Shown: piece by piece, positions 37,832 through 48,062 of the stretch | How positions within the stretch are numbered: position 1 is the first letter of the stretch | Layout: every line of letters begins with the position of its first letter | Origin: Labilithrix sp. | Lineage (GTDB): Bacteria; Myxococcota_A; Polyangia; Polyangiales; Polyangiaceae | Assembly (NCBI GenBank): GCA_019637175.1 | Contig: JAHBWD010000034.1 | Location: 1 to 64,000, forward strand | Reading direction: 5' to 3' | Length of the DNA: 64,000 bases | The notes under the pieces: generated by a model | The model's input: only the letters and a program-made list of their open reading frames with translations | Databases searched by the model: none | Told to the model about the DNA's origin: nothing | Made by a program: the position numbers and the translations under genes

Positions 37832-39112
37832 TCAGCGAGCGCTGCCTTCGAGCGCTTCGGGCGCCTTCCACTCGACGAGCGCGCGATCGAGCTCCTCCGG
37901 CCGCACGCCGAAGACGTCGGCCCGCCCGCGCATCGCGCCGCTGGCGCCCGCGACGACGCGGAAGCGATACCCCTCGGGGAAGCCGAGCGCGGGCGCGCCC
38001 CCGGCCGCCCTCACGCCGAAGTCGACGTAGGGAGCGACCGACATCGTCACGCCCGACGTCCCGTAGGCGAAGAGCTCGGCGTCGACCTCGACGGCGCATC
38101 GCGCCTCGACCTGTCCGCCGCGCTCCATCGAGAACGAAGGACGGATGTCGAAGTCGGACGCGATCGGCGGCTGCCACTCGCCGCCTTCGAGGACCGCGCC
38201 GAGGCGCACGTACGACTTCGCCTCGACGCCGGCGTTGGCGACGAGCGGTCCTCCGAAGGCGAGGTTGCAGTGGAGCGCGACGGTGAACTGCACCGAAGGG
38301 CTGAGGGGCACGCGCCCGATCGACATCGTCGGCAGCGGAACGCGCGGCGACTGGTAGATCACGCGACGCACGTCGTGCTTGCGCGCGCGAAGCTCGGCGA
38401 GCGTCGCGTCGTTGACGTCGCCCTCGGCCGTGACGCTCGCGATCGCGCGCGCCGAGGTGTCGAGGTTGCCCTCGACCTTGGCGACGAAGCGGCGAATGCG
38501 CGAGTCTTGGATCCGGAGATCGACCTCGACGACCGGCTTGGCCGCGAGGAGCGCGCGCTCGAACGTGATCGACTCGGTGAAGCGAGCCTTGCCGCCCTCG
38601 ACGTCGATCTCGTCGACGTTCTCGAACAGCGGCTCGCCGCCGAAGTCGATCTCGATGCCGCGAAGCTCGCTCCGCGTGAGCGCGTGGTCGTCGATGCCGC
38701 TGCCGCCGCCCGACGAGGCGCGCATCGCGCCGTTGACGATGGCGTCGGTGAGCGTGGCCGGCGTCGTGATGACGACGAGCGCGTCGCCTTCGTTCGTGAC
38801 GGCGGCGACGCGGCGGAGAAAGCCGTCGGGGTTCTTGCTCTTCGAGGCGCCACGCGCGCCGACGAAGATCGCGCCGGGCGTCAGCTGGCGATAACGATCG
38901 GCGACGGCGAGCGGAAGCCGCACGCGATCTTCGAAGACCTCCGCGACGGCGATCGCCTTTGCGTCGGCCACCACGACGGCGGTCGCGACCTGCGCGTCTT
39001 CCGACGCGCCGGTCTCTTCTTCTTCGACGTCGCTCTGCGCGCAGCCGGCGGCGAGGGCGGCGCACGCCGCGAGCGTGCAGACCGACCGAAGGGATGAAAG
39101 GAACGAAGCCAC
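37832..39112 (-). CDS. Large beta-rich lipoprotein, unknown function
   Basis: Encodes 426 residues from a GTG. The signal ends with AAGC (Cys24). The mature protein has few cysteines and alternating strands, suggesting a beta structure. I recognise no family. It stands alone between convergent and same-strand neighbours, the latter 112 bp away. Confidence 0.75.
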   Translation of the reverse strand: MASFLSSLRSVCTLAACAALAAGCAQSDVEEEETGASEDAQVATAVVVADAKAIAVAEVFEDRVRLPLAVADRYRQLTPGAIFVGARGASKSKNPDGFLRRVAAVTNEGDALVVITTPATLTDAIVNGAMRASSGGGSGIDDHALTRSELRGIEIDFGGEPLFENVDEIDVEGGKARFTESITFERALLAAKPVVEVDLRIQDSRIRRFVAKVEGNLDTSARAIASVTAEGDVNDATLAELRARKHDVRRVIYQSPRVPLPTMSIGRVPLSPSVQFTVALHCNLAFGGPLVANAGVEAKSYVRLGAVLEGGEWQPPIASDFDIRPSFSMERGGQVEARCAVEVDAELFAYGTSGVTMSVAPYVDFGVRAAGGAPALGFPEGYRFRVVAGASGAMRGRADVFGVRPEELDRALVEWKAPEALEGSAR

Positions 39113-39224
39113 GCCGGGCTGTAGGCAAATGTAAGACCAGTCCGCGATGCCTGGAAAACAACGTCTTGGGGCGTCGCCCAGTGGGCCTCGCCCCCGACGT
39201 CTGGATCGCGCCGGATCCCTCGGC

Positions 39225-40040
39225 TCAGACCCAGGCGTTGTTGAGGATCTCGCCCACGCCGCCCGCGCCGGGGACGATGTACTGGTGCTCGTCGAGGCCG
39301 CGCTCTTCGTCCCAGTGCGTGCCGGGAACGGTGGAGAGCACCTTCGCGGGGCTGAGCCCGCGGTCGAGGCGCCACGCGTAGATGACGACGTCGGGGTGCT
39401 CCTTCGCCACGTTGCGGATGAACTCCGGCGTGACGATGAGGTGCATCGTGATGCACGACTTCGGCGTGCCCTCGAGGCGCGTCTTGTAGTGCGTGAGCGC
39501 GCTGTTGATCGACGAGCCCGTCGCGCCCATCGGATCGGGAACGAGCAGAATGCGACCTTCGACGTCGCGTCCGATCTTGGCGTCGTGCCACGTCGCGCCC
39601 ACGACCTGCCCGGCGGCGTCGGTCGCGCGCGACATGAAGAGGTGATCCTGACGCACGCCGGCGGGATCGAGCACGCCGTTGAGGTGGTCGTAGACGATCT
39701 GCGAAGGCATCGTGCCCGCGCGGGCGATGCCGACGGTGACGCACTTCGTGGACGGCTCGAGCGCGACGCCGCGATAGACCGCCTCGGGCGACTTCACCGC
39801 CATGCGCGTCGGGACGGCGACGCGCGTGCGCGGAAACTCGGAGGCGAGCACGACCTGCGCGAGGCGCTCGTAGAGCGCGCGGACGAGCGTGCCGACCTCG
39901 GGCTGGATCGTCTCGCGCGCGCAGAGACGCGCGAGCTGCGTCCACGCGAGCGGGTCGTCGAGAAGGTGGACGTTCGGCCCGTACTGATGAGCGATCTCCG
40001 GGGCCCGGTAGCGGCTCTGCGCGTACGCGTTCTCGACCAT
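39225..40040 (-). CDS. upp: Uracil phosphoribosyltransferase-like protein
   Basis: Encodes 271 residues, longer than the usual 208. The PRPP loop reads VPDPMGATGSSI and the uracil-binding C-terminal motif HQYIVPGAGGVGEI, both modified forms of the UPRT signatures. The middle has the GIARAGTMPSQ motif. It probably makes UMP from uracil. The unusual length and altered loops make it a divergent member, so a different base substrate is possible. Confidence 0.85.
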   Translation of the reverse strand: MVENAYAQSRYRAPEIAHQYGPNVHLLDDPLAWTQLARLCARETIQPEVGTLVRALYERLAQVVLASEFPRTRVAVPTRMAVKSPEAVYRGVALEPSTKCVTVGIARAGTMPSQIVYDHLNGVLDPAGVRQDHLFMSRATDAAGQVVGATWHDAKIGRDVEGRILLVPDPMGATGSSINSALTHYKTRLEGTPKSCITMHLIVTPEFIRNVAKEHPDVVIYAWRLDRGLSPAKVLSTVPGTHWDEERGLDEHQYIVPGAGGVGEILNNAWV

Positions 40041-40090
40041 GGAGCGGGGCTATACCCCATTTGCTCGACGCACGTGAGCGAGGACGCCGC

Positions 40091-40687
40091 TCAGGTCCAG
40101 TGGCCGGCGCGGAGCGCGGCGGCGTCGATGACCTTCACCTTCGGCCCGAGCGCCTCGCGGAAGCTGTCTTCGTCTTCGTCGTCCATGATGGCGTCGCCGA
40201 AGCCGGCGGCGATCTCCATGGCGGTCGACAGGATGCGGAGGAACTGCGCGAAGCTCGACGCCGCGAGCGTGGGGACCCACCGCTCCTGCCCGCTCATCGC
40301 GGTGTAGACCGGGCAGTCGCCCTCGGGATCGGGCTTGGACGTGTCGAGGAAGTAGGGATCGCCGAGCAGCGAGCTCTCCGCGATGACGACCCAGGCCGGC
40401 TTCCAATCGGCCGGAGCCTTGCCGCCTTCAGAAGGAGAGACGACGGCGCTCTGCGCCTTCACGAGCTCGGCCGAGGGAAGCAGGCGCACCCGCTCGACCG
40501 GCGTGACCGTCTCGACCTTGAGGGGGTCGGCGGACGCCAGAAAACTCCGAAAACGTGAAGGAATCCGCAGTTGTTTGCGGAGATCCTCGATGAGCGCCTT
40601 GTCCGTCTTGCCGAACGCACACTCGATCTTGCGGCGCTGAAAGACGGCCTTCAGGCCGTCGACCGCATCTGCGAGATCACTGTCCAC
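40091..40687 (-). CDS. SMI1/KNR4 (SUKH) family protein
   Basis: Encodes 198 residues from the GTG at 40687, which has AAGG 7 nt upstream. A TTG at 40702 is less likely. The core matches the SUKH fold: PSRFRSFL, AWVVIAESSLLGDPYFLD, a VYTAMSGQE segment and SFAQFLRIL. SUKH proteins include toxin-immunity proteins and regulatory adaptors. No toxin gene is adjacent, so no immunity role is supported. The upp-like gene is the downstream neighbour on the same strand, 50 bp away. Confidence 0.85.
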   Translation of the reverse strand: MDSDLADAVDGLKAVFQRRKIECAFGKTDKALIEDLRKQLRIPSRFRSFLASADPLKVETVTPVERVRLLPSAELVKAQSAVVSPSEGGKAPADWKPAWVVIAESSLLGDPYFLDTSKPDPEGDCPVYTAMSGQERWVPTLAASSFAQFLRILSTAMEIAAGFGDAIMDDEDEDSFREALGPKVKVIDAAALRAGHWT

Positions 40688-40805
40688 CGGACACCTTCTC
40701 AAGCCACCGCGCCGAGCGGTGAAGGGGCCCAGCCAACATGCGGCTGGGCGTCGAGCGAGGGGGCCTACGTTAGCACCCCTTGCCCTCGAATTGTGACGGT
40801 ATTTC

Positions 40806-41717
40806 TCATTCTCCTTCGGCGCCTTCTTCTCCTTTGGCTTGGCTCATCGGCCGCGTCGCGCCGCGCCGGCAGAGGACGACCGCGCGCACGGACGCCTGGA
40901 GCGTCTGCGGCGCCTGGGCGCGCGCGGCGCCGGCGCCGGGGCCGGCCAGGCGACGGAGGGCCTCGACCATGGGCCCCACGACGCGGTCGAGCTCGGCCGT
41001 CGCTTCCGCTTCCGAGAGCCGCTCCCAGCCGCCGCGCCGCTCGAGGTAGCGCGCTTCGGCGAAGACCGCGCTCAGGTCGTTGTTCGGCAGCGTGAGCGCG
41101 ATCGCGATCCGTGCTTCTCCTTCTTTCCCTCCTTCTTTCGCGCCTGACGCGAGAGCACCGGGCTCGCGCGCGAGCGCCTCGCAGAGCGCGGGCGCGCCGG
41201 AGGCGCCGTCGACGCCGATCGCGCTTCGCGCCCAGCGCGCGACGTCGACCGGTCGCCTCCCTTCGACGCCTTCGACGGCGCCTCTCGAGGGCGCCCGATC
41301 GCGCGGCGTCGAGAGGAGGCTCTCGTCGAGGCACCCCACGCGGCCCAGCCCGGCGACCAGCACGGCGCCTTCGTCGCACCCGATCACGGCGTCGGCAGCG
41401 GCGCCGATCCCGCTCTCGGCGGCGAGCGCGCGCACCTCGCGCCGTGGCAGGCACGCTCCGGTCGCGCTCAGCAGATCGACCGCGCGCCCCGCCTCGCACA
41501 GCGGTCGGGCGACGCACGTGCGGCGGTCGCGCGACGGCACTTGGGTCGCGCCGCAGTACGCCGCCGCGACCTTGGCCGAGACGCACGCGCCGAGCACCTC
41601 GTGGAGATCCGCAGGGCAGCCCGAGGCGGGCGGCTCGGTGAAGCGAGCCCCCCGGCAGGCGAGCGACGTGAGCGCGAGCATGAGGAGCGCGGCGCGTGCG
41701 ATCCGTGCCGGGTGCAC
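40806..41717 (-). CDS. Lipoprotein of unknown function
   Basis: Encodes 303 residues from a GTG. Lipobox SLAC (Cys21) is followed by a Cys-rich N-terminal part (about 10 cysteines by residue 130), then an Ala-rich helical region. No family recognised. Divergent from hisD. Confidence 0.72.
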   Translation of the reverse strand: MHPARIARAALLMLALTSLACRGARFTEPPASGCPADLHEVLGACVSAKVAAAYCGATQVPSRDRRTCVARPLCEAGRAVDLLSATGACLPRREVRALAAESGIGAAADAVIGCDEGAVLVAGLGRVGCLDESLLSTPRDRAPSRGAVEGVEGRRPVDVARWARSAIGVDGASGAPALCEALAREPGALASGAKEGGKEGEARIAIALTLPNNDLSAVFAEARYLERRGGWERLSEAEATAELDRVVGPMVEALRRLAGPGAGAARAQAPQTLQASVRAVVLCRRGATRPMSQAKGEEGAEGE

Positions 41718-41787
41718 AAGTACGACGTTAGTCGAAGGGAAAGGCTGAGCGTGCTTTTCCCTCCTCTTGCGCTACACACCCCGCCTC

Positions 41788-43152
41788 ATGCTCGCGATCA
41801 GCACCCACGGAACGTCGGCGTTCGCCGATGCCTTCGGGTCGCTCTGCGCGCGCGGACAATCCGATCTCTCGAAGGCCGAGCCGGCCGTGCGCGAGATCCT
41901 CGACGAGGTGCAGCGCGGCGGCGACGCGGCGGTGCTTCGCTACGTCGAGAAGTTCGAGAAGCGAACGCCGCGCGCGCTCCTTCTTTCGACGCGTGATTTC
42001 GACGGCGCCGCGGCGCTCGAGCGGCTCCCGCGCGACGCGCGCGACGCGCTCCGGCACGCGGCGGCGCGCGTCACGCGCTTCCACGAGCGTGAGCGCGACG
42101 CGATGTTCTCGGGCGGCGGCTTCCGCTACGACGAAGACGGCGTCGGCCTCGGCCTCCGCGTGTTGCCGCTCGCGCGCGTCGGCGTCTACGCCCCTGGCGG
42201 AAAGGCGCGCTATCCGTCGAGCGTCTTGATGAGCGCGATCCCCGCGCGCGTGGCCGGCGTGAAGGAAATCCTGCTCGCGACGCCGCTCGCGGGCGACGCG
42301 ACCGACGACGGCGTGCTCGCCGCCGCGCACCTCTCCGGCGTCACCGGGATCGTCGACGCCGGCGGCGCGCAGGCGATCGGCGCGCTCGCCTACGGCACGT
42401 CGTCGATCCCGCGCGTCGACAAGATCGTGGGCCCGGGCAACATCTACGTCGCCTGCGCCAAGCGGCTCGTCTACGGCGCCGTCGCGATCGACTCCATCGC
42501 CGGCCCGAGCGAGATCCTCGTCATCGCCGACGCCTCTGCCGATCCCGCGCACGTCGCCGCCGATCTGCTCTCGCAGGCGGAGCACGACGAAGACGCCTAT
42601 CCCCTCCTCTTGTGCACCTCGCGCGATTTCGCCGAGGCCGTCGCGCGCGAGGTGGAGCGCCAGCTCGCCGATCTCCCGCGCGCGTCGATCGCGCGCGCGT
42701 CGATCGACGGGCACGGGCACGCCTTCGTCGCGCCGGAGTCGAAGATCGCCGAGCTCGCCGACGCGATCGCCCCCGAGCATCTCAGTATCCAGGTCGCGAC
42801 CGCCGACGCCGCCGACGCGCTGGCCGCGAACGTACGGAACGCGGGTGCAGTGTTTCTAGGGCGCTTGACGCCAGAGGCAACGGGAGACTATGTCGCCGGG
42901 CCTTCTCACGTCCTACCGACGGGAGGGGCGGTTCGTTTCGGTTCTCCGCTGGGGGTCCACGACTTCGTGGCCCGCACTTCGCTCATTCGCTACTCGGCGG
43001 ATGCCCTGCGGAGAGACGAGACGGCCATCTGCGCTCTCGCCAGGCTCGAAGGCCTCGAGGCGCACGCCCGAGCGGTCACCATCCGCACGCGGGAGGCGGC
43101 GCTGCCCGCCCCTTCGCGTGCGGGGCCTGACGGAGGGCGGCGTGGAAGTTGA
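41788..43152 (+). CDS. hisD: Histidinol dehydrogenase
   Basis: Encodes 454 residues. The ATG at 41788 is preferred to the TTG at 41767. Conserved segments are GPGNIYVACAKR, SIAGPSEILVIAD, the zinc-ligand region SQAEHDEDAYPLL and PEHLSIQ with the catalytic Glu-His. It oxidises L-histidinol to histidine with two NAD. No other his gene is nearby, so it is isolated from the pathway operon, or the rest is scattered. Confidence 0.96.
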   Translation: MLAISTHGTSAFADAFGSLCARGQSDLSKAEPAVREILDEVQRGGDAAVLRYVEKFEKRTPRALLLSTRDFDGAAALERLPRDARDALRHAAARVTRFHERERDAMFSGGGFRYDEDGVGLGLRVLPLARVGVYAPGGKARYPSSVLMSAIPARVAGVKEILLATPLAGDATDDGVLAAAHLSGVTGIVDAGGAQAIGALAYGTSSIPRVDKIVGPGNIYVACAKRLVYGAVAIDSIAGPSEILVIADASADPAHVAADLLSQAEHDEDAYPLLLCTSRDFAEAVAREVERQLADLPRASIARASIDGHGHAFVAPESKIAELADAIAPEHLSIQVATADAADALAANVRNAGAVFLGRLTPEATGDYVAGPSHVLPTGGAVRFGSPLGVHDFVARTSLIRYSADALRRDETAICALARLEGLEAHARAVTIRTREAALPAPSRAGPDGGRRGS

Positions 43153-43218
43153 GTCACGGTCCTAACGCTGGGCTCTCTGAGCAGATACAAGGCGCTGAAT
43201 TAACAGAGTTTTGGAAAC

Positions 43219-43234
43219 CGGACTGACAGTTGCA
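43219..43234 (+). promoter_or_regulatory. Possible sigma-54 promoter
   Basis: CGGACTGACAGTTGCA places GG and GC 10 nt apart with a perfect TTGCA -12 box. The -24 box deviates from TGGCAC. It lies 59 bp before the metalloprotease start. Sigma-54 promoters are frequent in myxobacteria, but chance matches are common too. Confidence 0.35.
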
Positions 43235-43292
43235 TGAGGGCGCCGCGGCGCTTTCTCGGGTTGTGGTCTGAAAGTCGTTAACGGAGGTCGGG

Positions 43293-46200
43293 ATGCAATC
43301 GAAGTGGTTGGGCAGGATCGGGCTTTCAGCCCTCGTGATGGGGGTGGTGGCCAGCTCCGGTGGAATGGTCGGTTGCGCGGCCGAGCGCGATCCCATCAAC
43401 CGCGTTCAGTTGAACGCAATTCCCAAGAGCTTCCTCGTCGGCGAGAAGTTCGATGACCCCAGCGACGACCCGGAGTTCTACTCCCGCTCGATGGTCATCA
43501 ACGTGCCCTACGGTGAGTCGGGCGCCGAGTGGGGCCTCTTCACCAACTCCATCAACACGATGGCGAAGATCAAGTGGCAGATCCAGGAGTCGATGCTCGT
43601 CGGCCGGGTCAGCTTCGAGCGCCTCGACGGCACCGACGGCCAGGGCCTCGCGAAGACGGCGAACCCGGAGCGCGATCCGAGCAAGCCGATCGCGCAGAAC
43701 GACGGCATCGTCATCTATCAGTTCCCGATCGTCAGCCAGTTCGACATTCGCCGCGACTACAACCCGACCACGGGTGAAGAGGCGAACGTCGTCGTCGAGA
43801 ACTCGACCGACCGTCCGTGGAACGAGCGTGAGTACGTCCGCGTCGACTTCTCGCGGAACATGGTCACGACGGCCTACGACTTCGACACGCTCTCGCTCCT
43901 CGGCATGTACGGCGGCGTGAACTACTCGCCGACGCAGTTCGACATCCGGAACCCGAACGACGCAGACGCGCCGGTGTTCGATCTCGACCGCGGCTACTTC
44001 GACGTCACCAACAAGCTCTTCGCCGAGCCGCAGATGATCCGGCTCCCGGAGGAGTGGGGCGGCGATTCGTTCCCCGGCTGCTTCCTCCCGAACCTGATCG
44101 CGGGCGGCACGAGCCCCGTCGGCAACTGCAACCCGAACGAGGTCACGATCCGTCACTCGTTCAAGCGCGTGACGAACAGCGACTACGAGCCGCTCAACTG
44201 GGACGGCTTCAAGTTCGAGACCTACGGCGCCTTCACCACGGAGCGCAACGGGTACAACCGCGACTACGGCATGCGCGACAACATGTGGAAGCGCTACATC
44301 TCGCGCTACAACATTTGGGAGCGCCACCACCACTACACCGACCCGGCGAACATGACCGGGGAGACGAAGTGCCGCGCCGACGCGGACTGCTCCGGCATCC
44401 TCGTCGAGGGCGTGTCGGGCGCGTCGCACTGCGACCTGCACAACCAGAAGTGCACGGAGCCGTACCAGCTCCGCAAGGCGAAGCCGATCGTGTGGCACTA
44501 CGCCGACGGCAGCGCGGCCGACTACTACGTCGAGACCCGCGAGGCCGGCGAGGAGTGGGACGCGGCGATGCGTGGCGCGGTCGCCTCGGCGAAGTACGCC
44601 GAGTGCAAGCGCTTCGGCGGCAGCGACTGCCCCGAGGTCATCACCGGCAACTTCGCGCAAGAGGAAGACGCGATGTACCTCGTCAAGGAGGTCAACGCGT
44701 GCCGTCGCGGTGAGGTGCTCGCCGAGTACAAGCCCTTCGCCGATCCGAACCACGCCCGCCCCGAGTACGCCAAGATCGGCGTCGGGGAAGGCCCCTGCGA
44801 GAGTCACGCGCAGGCGCTCGGTGAGGCCCGCGGCTACTCGCAGGCGGTCATCGATCTCGCCAAGCAGGCGCCGATGGTCATCCTCTGCCACAGCCCGGTC
44901 CTCCGCACCGACCTCGACGTCTGCGGCAAAGAGGGCACGGTCGCGCGTCTCGGCGACCTCCGCTTCCACCTCGTCACGAACATCGCCCAGCCCCAGACCG
45001 GTTCGCCGTGGGGCATCATGACGGACTCGAACGATCCGCTCACCGGCGAGCACATCTCGGCGAGCATCAACATGTGGACGCACGTGAACGACCTGTTCTC
45101 GCGCGGCGTCATCGACACGCTCCGCTACATCGGCGGCGAGCTCAAGGACGAAGACGTCACCGACGCCCGCTACATCGACCAGTGGGCGGCGGCTGCGAAG
45201 GGCGGCAACGGCATGTTCACGCCCATCATGGACGACAAGGAGATCGACAAGCGCGTCGCCTCCGCGGCGGGCACGACGGTCGAGAAGCTCCGCGCGACCA
45301 GCGCGACCATGGCCGATCCGCGCGCGCTCGGCGGCAAGGAAGCCAAGCTCCGCAACGCGCTCGTCGCCAACCTGAAGCGCGTCGAGCAGACCAAGGCCGC
45401 GTTCGACGCGCCCTCGGCCAACGCGCCCGTCTACCAGGCGCGCGCCGCGATGGCGAAGGGCTCGCTCCTCGAAGCGGAGGTCGCGACGCCCGCGATGCAG
45501 CAGCTCGCCTCGGCGGGCTTCGGCAAGATCGCGCTCGACTCGTCGACGAAGGTCGCGGCGACGTCGATCTTCCGCGGTCTCAACCCGGCGCTCCGCCGTG
45601 GGCTCGAGCACAAGCGTGAGCTCGCGTACGCCGCGCGCGGCGCGTGCGTCATGAACTTCGAGGCGACGGCACCCCTCGCCTACATCGCGCTCAGCGACAT
45701 CGTTCAGGAGAAGTTCGGCAAGTTCAACCCGAGCGACGCGCCGAACGTCCAGAACGAGCGCGCCGACCGCATGAAGGACTGGCTCAAGCGCCGCGCCGGC
45801 TACGCCGTCATCGCGCACGAGATGGGTCACTCCTTCGCGCTTCGTCACAACTTCGTGTCGTCGTCCGACGCGTGGAACTTCCGCCCGCAGTACTGGCAGC
45901 TCCGCACGAACGACAAGAAGGTCACGCAGACCTGCAAGGCCGACGGAACGTCGGACGGCAAGACCTGCGTCGGCCCGCGCTGGCTCGACCCGGTCACGGC
46001 GAACGAGTCGAAGAACATGATCACGCTGTGGACGCAGTCGTCGACGATGGAGTACCCCGGCGAGATCGCGCAGGACCTGCTCGGCCTCGGCGCGTACGAC
46101 TTCGGCGCGGCGCGCATGTTCTATGGTGAGGTCGCGACGGTCTACACCGACTCGCGCTTCAACAACCGCAACGCGGCGACCCCGGCGGTCATCGCGCAGG

Positions 46201-48041
46201 GTCACCAGAACCAGTTCGGCGGCCTCCTCGGCTTCCGCTACGGCGACTTCTCGAACCCGACCCACTACTCGCAGCTCGACAACACCGCGAACCTCATCGA
46301 GAAGTGCGACCGGGTCAGCGACATCAACGCCTTCAAGCCCGGCAACTGGGACGAGGCGAAGGACGGCGCTTGGAGCCACATCGTCGACGGCCACATCGTC
46401 TCGAACGAAGAAGGCCAGTTCACGCGCTGCTCGCAGCCGAAGGTCGACTTCGTGCAGTGGGACGCGCTCAAGGACGCCGAAGACAAGACGCACGCGGCCG
46501 ACGCCAACGGTCGTGTCCGCGTGCCCCACGGCTTCGCGAGCGACGAGTGGGCGGACCTCGGCAACATCGCCGTCTTCCGTCACGACAACGGCGCCGACCT
46601 CTACGAGGTCATGCACTTCTGGATCGCCCAGCAGGAGATGACCCACATCTTCACGAACTACCGCCGCGGTCGTCGTGACTTCAACCTGTTCGGCACCTTC
46701 CAGCGCACGCTGAGCCGCTACCACGAGAAGATGCGCGACTCGGCCAAGGCGATCGGCCTCTACACCACGCTCGCCCGCGACACCGTCGCCGAGTACGGCA
46801 GCAGCGGCAACGACCCCGAGGCGTTCGTCGCGGCCGTCCTCAAGCAGGTCGCCGTCGACAACACCGTCGCGAGCTCGATCGCGTTCGACCACTTCGCCCA
46901 CGTGTTCTCCCGGCCGCAGCCGGGCGCGCACGGCACGGGCAGCGCGGGCGACACGGTCCTCCGCTGGCAGGACGACAACGGCAGCACCGGTGGCTTCGCC
47001 AGCGGCGGCCGCCCGGTCCTCTCCGTCGCCAACGGCGTGCAGGGCGGCTTCGGCGTGATCTCGCTGGCCGGCCGGCCGATCGAGAACGCGCTCGCGCGCA
47101 ACCAGGGTCGCGACTACGACCGCGACTTCACGCAGAACGTCGGCTCGTACTACGAGAAGGCCTTCACCGCGATGCTCCTCACCGAGTCCGCGGACAACTT
47201 CATCAGCTCGAGCCGCGACGACTTCACCGATCCGCGCTTCCGCTCGGTGTCGATCGCCGACGTGTTCCCCGACGGCTACCGCCGGTGGATCGCGAACAAC
47301 CTCACGGGTGACGACAGCATCAAGGGCGTCTTCACGCGTGGCACGGGCGGCGGCCCCGGCCCCAGCCCGGCCGAGCTCGACACGAAGGGCTACGCGCTCA
47401 TCGGTCAGACGTCGTGGTGGCCCACCTCGGGCGCCGAGACGTGCTTCCCGCAGGGCGAGCGCCTCACCTGCCGTGATCCGTTCTCCGCGACGCCCGGCCC
47501 TGGCGGCGGCGTGGGTCCGGTCATCGACCCGCAGATCGGCTGGGAGCAGCAGAAGTTCGCGCTCATCCAGTCGCTCATGTACCTGCCCGACAACGCGCGC
47601 ACGAAGTGGCTCGACATGTTCCAGGTCTGGGAGCTCGGCTGGAACGCCGACCCCGGCTTCGAGAACCGGATCGAGTTCCACAACCCGGACGGCAAGATCT
47701 ACATCGCGAAGACGTTCGGCACCGAGACGCTGTTCGGCAAGACGGTCCAGAAGGGCGTCGCCGCTCGCGTCCTCGAGTACGCGAACGAGCTGCTCCAGGC
47801 CGGCGTCGTGACCACGCCCATCGTCAAGAACGGCGTGACCATCGGCTACCTCCCGACGCTCGACGCGCAGGGCAAGGTCCAGTACCGCTCGAACGGCCAG
47901 GCGGTCGCGTCGTGCGAGAACAGCAAGGAGTGCACGAGGATGAAGAACTACGTCTCCGTGCCGCGCCTCATGCGCGAGGCCATGCTGAAGTTCGGCTGGA
48001 CCCGCAACGCCGACGAGCTCAAGGGCGTCTACGGCCGCTGA
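43293..48041 (+). CDS. Giant zinc-dependent metalloprotease lipoprotein
   Basis: Encodes 1582 residues. GGAGGT lies 4 nt before the ATG. The lipobox MVGC (Cys28) tethers it to the envelope or surface. The active site HEMGHSFALRHNF (His842, Glu843, His846, His852) fits an HExxHxxxxxH zinc motif with Ala in place of the usual Gly, followed downstream by a STMEYP segment at the place of a metzincin Met-turn. The family resembles the DUF4953/DUF5117 secreted proteases, but the chain is longer. The N-terminal 800 residues are probably a propeptide or substrate-binding region. Codon use is somewhat less AG-biased than its neighbours. Likely a nutrient or prey-digesting enzyme. Confidence 0.88.
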   Translation: MQSKWLGRIGLSALVMGVVASSGGMVGCAAERDPINRVQLNAIPKSFLVGEKFDDPSDDPEFYSRSMVINVPYGESGAEWGLFTNSINTMAKIKWQIQESMLVGRVSFERLDGTDGQGLAKTANPERDPSKPIAQNDGIVIYQFPIVSQFDIRRDYNPTTGEEANVVVENSTDRPWNEREYVRVDFSRNMVTTAYDFDTLSLLGMYGGVNYSPTQFDIRNPNDADAPVFDLDRGYFDVTNKLFAEPQMIRLPEEWGGDSFPGCFLPNLIAGGTSPVGNCNPNEVTIRHSFKRVTNSDYEPLNWDGFKFETYGAFTTERNGYNRDYGMRDNMWKRYISRYNIWERHHHYTDPANMTGETKCRADADCSGILVEGVSGASHCDLHNQKCTEPYQLRKAKPIVWHYADGSAADYYVETREAGEEWDAAMRGAVASAKYAECKRFGGSDCPEVITGNFAQEEDAMYLVKEVNACRRGEVLAEYKPFADPNHARPEYAKIGVGEGPCESHAQALGEARGYSQAVIDLAKQAPMVILCHSPVLRTDLDVCGKEGTVARLGDLRFHLVTNIAQPQTGSPWGIMTDSNDPLTGEHISASINMWTHVNDLFSRGVIDTLRYIGGELKDEDVTDARYIDQWAAAAKGGNGMFTPIMDDKEIDKRVASAAGTTVEKLRATSATMADPRALGGKEAKLRNALVANLKRVEQTKAAFDAPSANAPVYQARAAMAKGSLLEAEVATPAMQQLASAGFGKIALDSSTKVAATSIFRGLNPALRRGLEHKRELAYAARGACVMNFEATAPLAYIALSDIVQEKFGKFNPSDAPNVQNERADRMKDWLKRRAGYAVIAHEMGHSFALRHNFVSSSDAWNFRPQYWQLRTNDKKVTQTCKADGTSDGKTCVGPRWLDPVTANESKNMITLWTQSSTMEYPGEIAQDLLGLGAYDFGAARMFYGEVATVYTDSRFNNRNAATPAVIAQGHQNQFGGLLGFRYGDFSNPTHYSQLDNTANLIEKCDRVSDINAFKPGNWDEAKDGAWSHIVDGHIVSNEEGQFTRCSQPKVDFVQWDALKDAEDKTHAADANGRVRVPHGFASDEWADLGNIAVFRHDNGADLYEVMHFWIAQQEMTHIFTNYRRGRRDFNLFGTFQRTLSRYHEKMRDSAKAIGLYTTLARDTVAEYGSSGNDPEAFVAAVLKQVAVDNTVASSIAFDHFAHVFSRPQPGAHGTGSAGDTVLRWQDDNGSTGGFASGGRPVLSVANGVQGGFGVISLAGRPIENALARNQGRDYDRDFTQNVGSYYEKAFTAMLLTESADNFISSSRDDFTDPRFRSVSIADVFPDGYRRWIANNLTGDDSIKGVFTRGTGGGPGPSPAELDTKGYALIGQTSWWPTSGAETCFPQGERLTCRDPFSATPGPGGGVGPVIDPQIGWEQQKFALIQSLMYLPDNARTKWLDMFQVWELGWNADPGFENRIEFHNPDGKIYIAKTFGTETLFGKTVQKGVAARVLEYANELLQAGVVTTPIVKNGVTIGYLPTLDAQGKVQYRSNGQAVASCENSKECTRMKNYVSVPRLMREAMLKFGWTRNADELKGVYGR

Positions 48042-48062
48042 GCCGCCCCTGACCGTCACCCG

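Noticed and set aside
40091..40687. Toxin-immunity system around the SUKH protein
   Set aside because: No polymorphic toxin or secretion marker nearby, so SUKH alone is not enough.
43326..48059. 1577-codon open frame antisense to the metalloprotease
   Set aside because: Low-complexity Arg/Val/Asp/Glu composition typical of antisense frames in very GC-rich DNA, no domain, and it opposes a gene with a clear active site and ribosome binding site.
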